NCBI GenBank assembly: GCA_017521825.1
Contig: JAFXBK010000079.1
Location: forward strand, 1-46,296
DNA length: 46,296 nucleotides
Source: Oscillospiraceae bacterium
GTDB lineage: Bacteria > Bacillota > Clostridia > Oscillospirales > Ruminococcaceae
Direction of reading: 5' to 3'
The notes under the pieces are model-generated. The model searched no databases and had not been told where the DNA came from. It worked only from the letters and a program-made list of their open reading frames with translations. How positions within the stretch are numbered: position 1 is the stretch's first letter; each line of letters begins with the position of its first letter. The translations under genes were made by a program, and so were the position numbers. Below, one piece after another: positions 42,501 through 46,296 of the stretch.

Positions 42501-42560
42501 AAAAAATCCTCCTTTCGTTCAATGGCATTTTATGAAAAAACGAAAAAAACCGTGAATGTA

Positions 42561-42588
42561 ACCCCAAAGGAAAAAAACGCATAAGATA
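42561..42588 (+). promoter_or_regulatory. sigma-K-like promoter of dpaAB
   Basis: CATAAGATA at 42580-42588 fits the sigma-K -10 consensus CATANNNTA exactly. An AC at 42561-42562 lies 17 bases upstream, where the AC of the -35 is expected. In Bacillus the same operon (spoVF) is transcribed by sigma-K in the mother cell. Confidence 0.7.
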
Positions 42589-42620
42589 TGGCATACCGGA
42601 AAATCGGAGGTTTTGAAAAA

Positions 42621-43499
42621 ATGAAAAATTCGTTTTACATAGCCGGCGGCGACCTTCGGTCGGTCTATCTTGCAAAAGCATTGGAAAAAGAAGGTCACGA
42701 AGTTTCGGTTTTTGCCCTTGAGGAAGCGGAACTTTTAAAAGGGTTAAAACAAATCGAAAAACCGGAGGATTTTAAAAAAGCAAAAAACGTAATTTTGCCC
42801 CTGCCGTGTTCGGACGGCGAAGGTTTTCTTAAAACCGCTTTTTCAAAAAGAAAAACAAAACTTTCGGAAATTGTTGAGCATCTTCCGGAAGGCGCGGTGC
42901 TCATGGGCGGAATTTTGCCGGAAGAAATCGTTTTAAAGGCAAAAAAATCCGGAGTTTCGGTTTTTGATTATTACCGAAGGGAAGAATTTACAGTAAGGAA
43001 CGCGGCCCTTACGGCGGAAGCCGCCGCCGCAAAACTTATGGAAATGCTCACCGAATCCATAAGCACCGTTCCGGTGCTCATTCTTGGCCACGGAAGGATT
43101 GGAAGGCTTCTTTCAGCCATTTTAAAGGCGCTTGACGCAAAGGTAACCGTCGCCGCAAGGCGCTGTTCCGACCTTGCGTGGATAAGAAGCGAAGGCATGA
43201 CGCCCCTTGAATTTCGGCTTATTGATGAGGAAATCCATAAATTCAAGGTTGTTTTCAACACCGTTCCGGCTCCGGTGCTCACCAAAGAACGGCTTATGCT
43301 CATGGATGAAAGCGCAATTATAATCGACCTTGCTTCCGAACCCTGCGGAACGGATTTTTTTGCGGCAAAGGAACTTGGAATAACCGCGGAGAAGGCTCTT
43401 GGCCTTCCGGGAAAATTTGCGCCGAAAACCGCCGGCGAAATTTTAAAAGAAACCGTGCTCAACATTCTTTCGGAAAAGGAGGATTCGGATGCCAGATAA
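42621..43499 (+). CDS. dpaA: dipicolinate synthase subunit A
   Basis: This is the dehydrogenase-like subunit of dipicolinate synthase, acting in the mother cell to make the spore-core dipicolinic acid from dihydroxy-tetrahydro-dipicolinate. The 292 residues open with FYIAGGDLRSVYLAKALEKE. The Rossmann nucleotide site is VLILGHGRIGRLLSAILKAL and the end contains IIDLASEPCGTDF and ALGLPGKFAPKTAGEI. The start is ATG 42621 behind CGGAGG; a longer frame from 42588 overlaps the promoter. It overlaps dpaB by 11 bp. Val-Leu pairs in this gene are consistently GTG-CTC. Confidence 0.95.
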   Translation: MKNSFYIAGGDLRSVYLAKALEKEGHEVSVFALEEAELLKGLKQIEKPEDFKKAKNVILPLPCSDGEGFLKTAFSKRKTKLSEIVEHLPEGAVLMGGILPEEIVLKAKKSGVSVFDYYRREEFTVRNAALTAEAAAAKLMEMLTESISTVPVLILGHGRIGRLLSAILKALDAKVTVAARRCSDLAWIRSEGMTPLEFRLIDEEIHKFKVVFNTVPAPVLTKERLMLMDESAIIIDLASEPCGTDFFAAKELGITAEKALGLPGKFAPKTAGEILKETVLNILSEKEDSDAR

Positions 43500-44061
43500 A
43501 AAACGCCTTGGTTTTGCCCTTTGCGGTTCCTTTTGCACCTTTAAAAAAGTTCTTGCGGAAATGGAAAAACTTTCCCAAATTTACGATATAACGCCGATTA
43601 TGTCCGAAGGAGCTTCCTCCATTGACAGCCGCTTTGGAAAAGCGGAGGATTTTATCCGAAAAATTACCGAAATCTGCGGAAAGAAACCAATTACAACAAT
43701 CGCCGGGGCGGAACCCATCGGCCCGAAGGCACTTCTTGACGTTTTGCTTATCGAACCCTGCACCGGTAATACCCTTGGAAAACTTGCGAACGGAATAACC
43801 GATACGGCGGTCACAATGGCAGCAAAAGCCCATTTAAGGAACGGAAGGCCGCTTGTTATTGCCGTTTCCACCAACGATGCTCTGGGCGCTTCCGCAAGAA
43901 ATATCGGAACGCTTCTTAACGCGAAAAACGTTTATTTTGTTCCCATGGGCCAGGATTTTCCGGAAGGAAAACCCGCTTCCATGGTCGCACATTTTGAAAA
44001 AAGCGCCGAGGCAATAGAATCCGCCCTTTCGGGAAAACAGCTTCAGCCGGTAATCTTCTGA
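43489..44061 (+). CDS. dpaB: dipicolinate synthase subunit B (flavoprotein)
   Basis: This is the flavoprotein-type subunit of dipicolinate synthase, 190 residues. It starts with LGFALCGSFCTFKKVLAEM (the FMN-binding GSFCT loop), followed by DITPIMSEGASSIDSRFGKA. The central CTGNTLGKLANGITDTAVTM and VIAVSTNDALGASARNIG are typical of SpoVFB. The ATG lies behind AAAAGGAGG inside the end of dpaA, so the two are translated together. Its presence indicates an organism that makes endospores by the SpoVF route and not the Etf-dependent route of some clostridia. Confidence 0.95.
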   Translation: MPDKKRLGFALCGSFCTFKKVLAEMEKLSQIYDITPIMSEGASSIDSRFGKAEDFIRKITEICGKKPITTIAGAEPIGPKALLDVLLIEPCTGNTLGKLANGITDTAVTMAAKAHLRNGRPLVIAVSTNDALGASARNIGTLLNAKNVYFVPMGQDFPEGKPASMVAHFEKSAEAIESALSGKQLQPVIF

Positions 44062-44071
44062 AAAAAATGAA

Positions 44072-44140
44072 TAAAAGCTCCGTTTTTTTCCAATGCTTTG
44101 GTTGCTTCAAAGCAAAAATCAAAAAAGAACGGAGCTTTTA
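44072..44140 (+). promoter_or_regulatory. long hairpin holding the ribosome binding site of the next gene
   Basis: TAAAAGCTCCGTT (44072-44084) pairs perfectly with AACGGAGCTTTTA (44128-44140), and T/A runs extend the stem inwards. The nested GCTTTG/CAAAGC forms an inner hairpin. The right arm contains GGAG, the Shine-Dalgarno site for the gene at 44146, so the fold would hide it. With the T-rich end it may also terminate dpaAB. Confidence 0.7.
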
Positions 44141-44145
44141 TTACT

Positions 44146-44646
44146 ATGAAAAAACTTATTGCTGTTTTTATATTGCTTTCAATAGTTTTCCCGAAAACGG
44201 AAGTTTTTGGAATAACCGAAAGGGAAGCGGCGGCGGCCGATCTTACGGTTCCCTGCGGATATTCCGCGGAAGAACTTTCCAAAGGGCTTTCCGGCGAACT
44301 TTTTTGCCTTGCGGAAGATTTTTTTGCCGCGGAAGAAAAATACGGCGTAAATGCGCTTTTTCTCTGCGCGGTTGCGGCGCTGGAATCCGGTTGGGGAAAA
44401 TATTGCTTCCGTCCCAATAATATTTTCGGTTGGAGCGGAAAAAATTTTGAAAGCAAGGCGGATTGTGTAGATTTTGTCGCATCAAAAATAGCGGAAAATT
44501 ATCTTTCCGAAAACGGAAAATATTATAGCGGAAAAAACCTTTCAGGGGTCAACGCTTTTTATAACGGAAACGATTTTTGGGAAACAAAAGTTGCGGAAAT
44601 AATGGCGCTTATTTCCCGAAGAATTGAAAAATCAGAAAAAGGTTGA
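44146..44646 (+). CDS. secreted glucosaminidase-like (cell-wall lytic) protein
   Basis: The 166 residues have a signal peptide (MKKLIAVFILLSIVFP...VFG). The domain contains YGVNALFLCAVAALESGWGK, NNIFGWSGKN and SKIAENYLSENGKYYSGKNL, the pattern of small LytD/GH73-like N-acetylglucosaminidase domains. The catalytic Glu is in ALESGWG. The ATG at 44146 is chosen because it begins the signal peptide; the open frame extends upstream without a site. It follows the dipicolinate operon, so a spore-cortex or mother-cell role is possible but not shown. The 3' end overlaps the convergent S1 gene by 15 bp. Confidence 0.85.
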   Translation: MKKLIAVFILLSIVFPKTEVFGITEREAAAADLTVPCGYSAEELSKGLSGELFCLAEDFFAAEEKYGVNALFLCAVAALESGWGKYCFRPNNIFGWSGKNFESKADCVDFVASKIAENYLSENGKYYSGKNLSGVNAFYNGNDFWETKVAEIMALISRRIEKSEKG

Positions 44647-45555
44647 AACGTTTTTTGAACATCCTTCCGGGGAATATTGCCAAAAATCCATGTGGCCTTT
44701 TGTAATATAATATTCCGGTTCATCCGGTTCGTTTTCGGGTTCAAAGGAATCCACTATAATCAGCTTTATCTTCATTTTATCGGGGATAAGGCTTTTTATA
44801 TATACCGAAGCTTTCTGGCCGGGTTTAAGCCTTGAACAGCTTTCCGCAAGCCCAGCGAGATTTGGCGCAAGTTCCACAAAAACGCCGTAATCCTCAACGG
44901 AACGGATTATTCCGCCAACTGTTTCCCCGGCGGAAAAATTCGCGGCGTTTTCCTCCCATGTTCCAAGAAGTTCTTTATGCGAAAGGCAAATCCTTCCGGA
45001 AGGATCCCTTCCGGAAACAACGGCAAAAATTTTCTGGCCGCTTTTAAACCGATCGGAAGGGTGGCTTATGCGCGAAACGCTTATGGAATCTATCGGAAGA
45101 AGGGAGGAAATTCCACAGCCGATATCCGCGAAACACCCGAAATTTTCCATATGGGTAACAACCGCCGGAATTATATCCCCGGGAACAAGGTTATCCAGAT
45201 AATTTGCGGTACATTCTTCCTGAACCGATTTTCTTGAACAAATAGCCATAAGGCGACCGTTTTTATCCTTTTCAAAATCTGTGATGATGAAGCAAACCGG
45301 TTTTCCAACCCTTGAAATAAGGGCAATATCCCTTGTTTCGCCGCTTTCGATTCCAATGGCGCCCTCGTTTCTCGGAATAATTCCGCGGATTCCGCCAAGT
45401 TCGATAATAAGGTCGTGCCTTGCGGTGCAAACGGTTGCCCTTGCTTCAAGAATTGTTTTGTTTTTCTGCGCTTCTTTAAGGCTTTCGATGCCCGAAAGAG
45501 CGTTTTTGTTTTTTGGTGTATCTATAAGGTAGCCTTCCGGCAGATATTCCGTCAT
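44632..45555 (-). CDS. S1 RNA-binding domain protein (ribosomal protein S1-like)
   Basis: The 307 residues hold about three S1/OB-fold repeats: ARATVCTARHDLIIELGGIRG, then LVPGDIIPAVVTHMENFGCF and FSAGETVGGIIRSVEDYGVF. Each has the strand pattern of the S1 fold, the last two with the G-x-F-V/A core. The size and repeat order resemble the short clostridial S1 homologues and not the six-repeat S1 of E. coli. The ATG at 45555 follows GGAGG by eight bases; the frame extends to a TTG that overlaps that site and is rejected. A role in translation or RNA handling is inferred. Confidence 0.88.
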   Translation of the reverse strand: MTEYLPEGYLIDTPKNKNALSGIESLKEAQKNKTILEARATVCTARHDLIIELGGIRGIIPRNEGAIGIESGETRDIALISRVGKPVCFIITDFEKDKNGRLMAICSRKSVQEECTANYLDNLVPGDIIPAVVTHMENFGCFADIGCGISSLLPIDSISVSRISHPSDRFKSGQKIFAVVSGRDPSGRICLSHKELLGTWEENAANFSAGETVGGIIRSVEDYGVFVELAPNLAGLAESCSRLKPGQKASVYIKSLIPDKMKIKLIIVDSFEPENEPDEPEYYITKGHMDFWQYSPEGCSKNVSTFF

Positions 45556-45618
45556 TTCACTTTCCTCCAAAATTTTTTATGGAATATTTATATTCGTAAA
45601 AGGGCGGAAATATGAAAA

Positions 45619-45647
45619 CAAAAAAGAGGCTCTTTTGAGCCTCTTTA
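45619..45647 (-). terminator. terminator of the GNAT gene
   Basis: Minus strand: AAAGAGGCTC / GAGCCTCTTT stem, then T. Confidence 0.88.
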
Positions 45648-45668
45648 ATCTGTTCGATAAATTGGAAT

Positions 45669-46181
45669 TCACAGTTCTGTTTTTAATTTTGAGTACATCT
45701 TCATATCCAACACATTGCCATTTTTCAATGCGTTGCTGCGGAGTGTGCCTTCATATTGGAAACCTGCTTTTTCAAGCACACGACAAGAGCCGATATTGTA
45801 GGCAAACGGCTCTGCATAAATACGGATAATATCAGTATGAGAGAACACATAATCACAAAGTTGTTTGACTGCTTCAGTCATAATTCCTTTACCCCAATAT
45901 TCTTCAGCTATGTAATAGCCAAGCTCGGCTGTTTTATTATGAATATTTGTTTGACGAAAAGCACCGATACTGCCGATTGCTTTTCCATTTACCGTAATTG
46001 CAAAGGCAAACGTATCGTTTTCGTCAGCGGCAAGCATAGCAGAAATAAATTCCTTTCCATCCTGCTCGGTGTAAGGGTATGGTAACCCATCTCGCAAATT
46101 ATCCTGTATTTTTTTATTTGAAAGAGCTGTCGCCAAATCTCTCGCATCAGACAGCTCCCATCTTCTTATTTTGAAGTTCAT
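45669..46181 (-). CDS. GNAT acetyltransferase (RimJ/RimL type)
   Basis: This is an N-acetyltransferase of 170 residues using acetyl-CoA. It opens with FKIRRWELSDARDLATAL. The acetyl-CoA loop region is AELGYYIAEEYWGKGIMTEA, and IYAEPFAYNIGSCRVLEKAG is followed by FQYEGTLR, the full RimJ/RimL pattern. The substrate may be a ribosomal protein N-terminus or a small amine. The ATG at 46181 follows AGGTGAGG; a GTG three codons earlier has no site. Codon use is A/T-rich and lacks the TTCCGG-type words of the rest of the window, which suggests acquisition by transfer. Confidence 0.92.
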   Translation of the reverse strand: MNFKIRRWELSDARDLATALSNKKIQDNLRDGLPYPYTEQDGKEFISAMLAADENDTFAFAITVNGKAIGSIGAFRQTNIHNKTAELGYYIAEEYWGKGIMTEAVKQLCDYVFSHTDIIRIYAEPFAYNIGSCRVLEKAGFQYEGTLRSNALKNGNVLDMKMYSKLKTEL

Positions 46182-46214
46182 TATCCTCACCTACGCAAAT
46201 TTTTATCCAATTTT

Positions 46215-46243
46215 ATTTTATCAGTTGCCGTTTTAATTTTCAA
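46215..46243 (-). promoter_or_regulatory. promoter of the GNAT gene
   Basis: Minus strand: TTGAAA (complement of 46238-46243), 17 bases, TAAAAT (complement of 46215-46220). From 46244 to the edge I see only A/T-rich sequence. Confidence 0.7.
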
Positions 46244-46296
46244 TAAGCAAAAATCCCTTCTGTTGCAAAATTTCCCTTATTATGTTATATTAATAA

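Overview
The window looks like chromosomal DNA of an anaerobic, endospore-forming member of the Clostridia (Bacillota), probably from the Oscillospirales or a neighbouring gut lineage. The evidence is an Rnf complex, a B12-dependent ribonucleotide reductase, dipicolinate synthase genes (dpaA/dpaB), SAM-I and yybP-ykoY-type riboswitches, purine-rich Shine-Dalgarno sites and sigma-A promoters with 17-base spacers. Codon use is strongly biased (CTT, GAA, AAA, TTCCGG-rich) in nearly every gene. An IS200-type insertion and an acetyltransferase gene at the right edge stand out as different. No taxon can be named from the sequence alone.

Layout. 1-2260: the 5' part of RNase P RNA (minus strand), a palindromic repeat, gdhA and a small unknown gene. 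2260-11570: an electron-transfer region. A leftward rnfCDGEAB operon is followed by a NusG-domain-II protein and a Gx-type membrane protein. Divergent from it are a two-domain PplA-like lipoprotein and apbE, the enzyme that attaches FMN to such proteins. Rnf subunits G and D also need ApbE, so this block reads as one flavin-based redox module. 11580-17000: an XRE regulator, a HerA/DUF853 ATPase with a small companion gene, a frameshifted type I pullulanase and an alpha/beta hydrolase. 16890-21250: a BlaI/BlaR1-type sensor pair with a clear TACAGCTGTA operator, then a CcdA/TlpA-like thiol redox pair.

21240-22825 holds no protein gene of normal size. It contains three tandem copies of an unrecognised unit of about 530 bp. 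Each copy has a leftward promoter, a structured RNA of about 320-360 nt with a covarying hairpin, a conserved nine-codon mini-ORF and its own terminator. Each copy also has a divergent rightward promoter that runs straight into a terminator hairpin. This is the best candidate for an undescribed system in the window.

22825-27340: a DUF2508 protein, a tRNA-Pro preceded by a duplicated 5' half and a palindromic insert, a DtxR-type regulator, an IS200 element, an XRE-TPR regulator, and metK under a SAM-I riboswitch. 27340-36960: an endonuclease/phosphatase-fold protein, dinB with a LexA-type box, a PASTA pseudokinase, plsC, nrdJ, and a CaCA antiporter behind a probable Mn2+ riboswitch. 37010-46190: an ABC exporter, an MreB-like protein, RecD2, dpaAB behind a sigma-K-like promoter, a glucosaminidase-like secreted protein, an S1-domain protein and a GNAT acetyltransferase.
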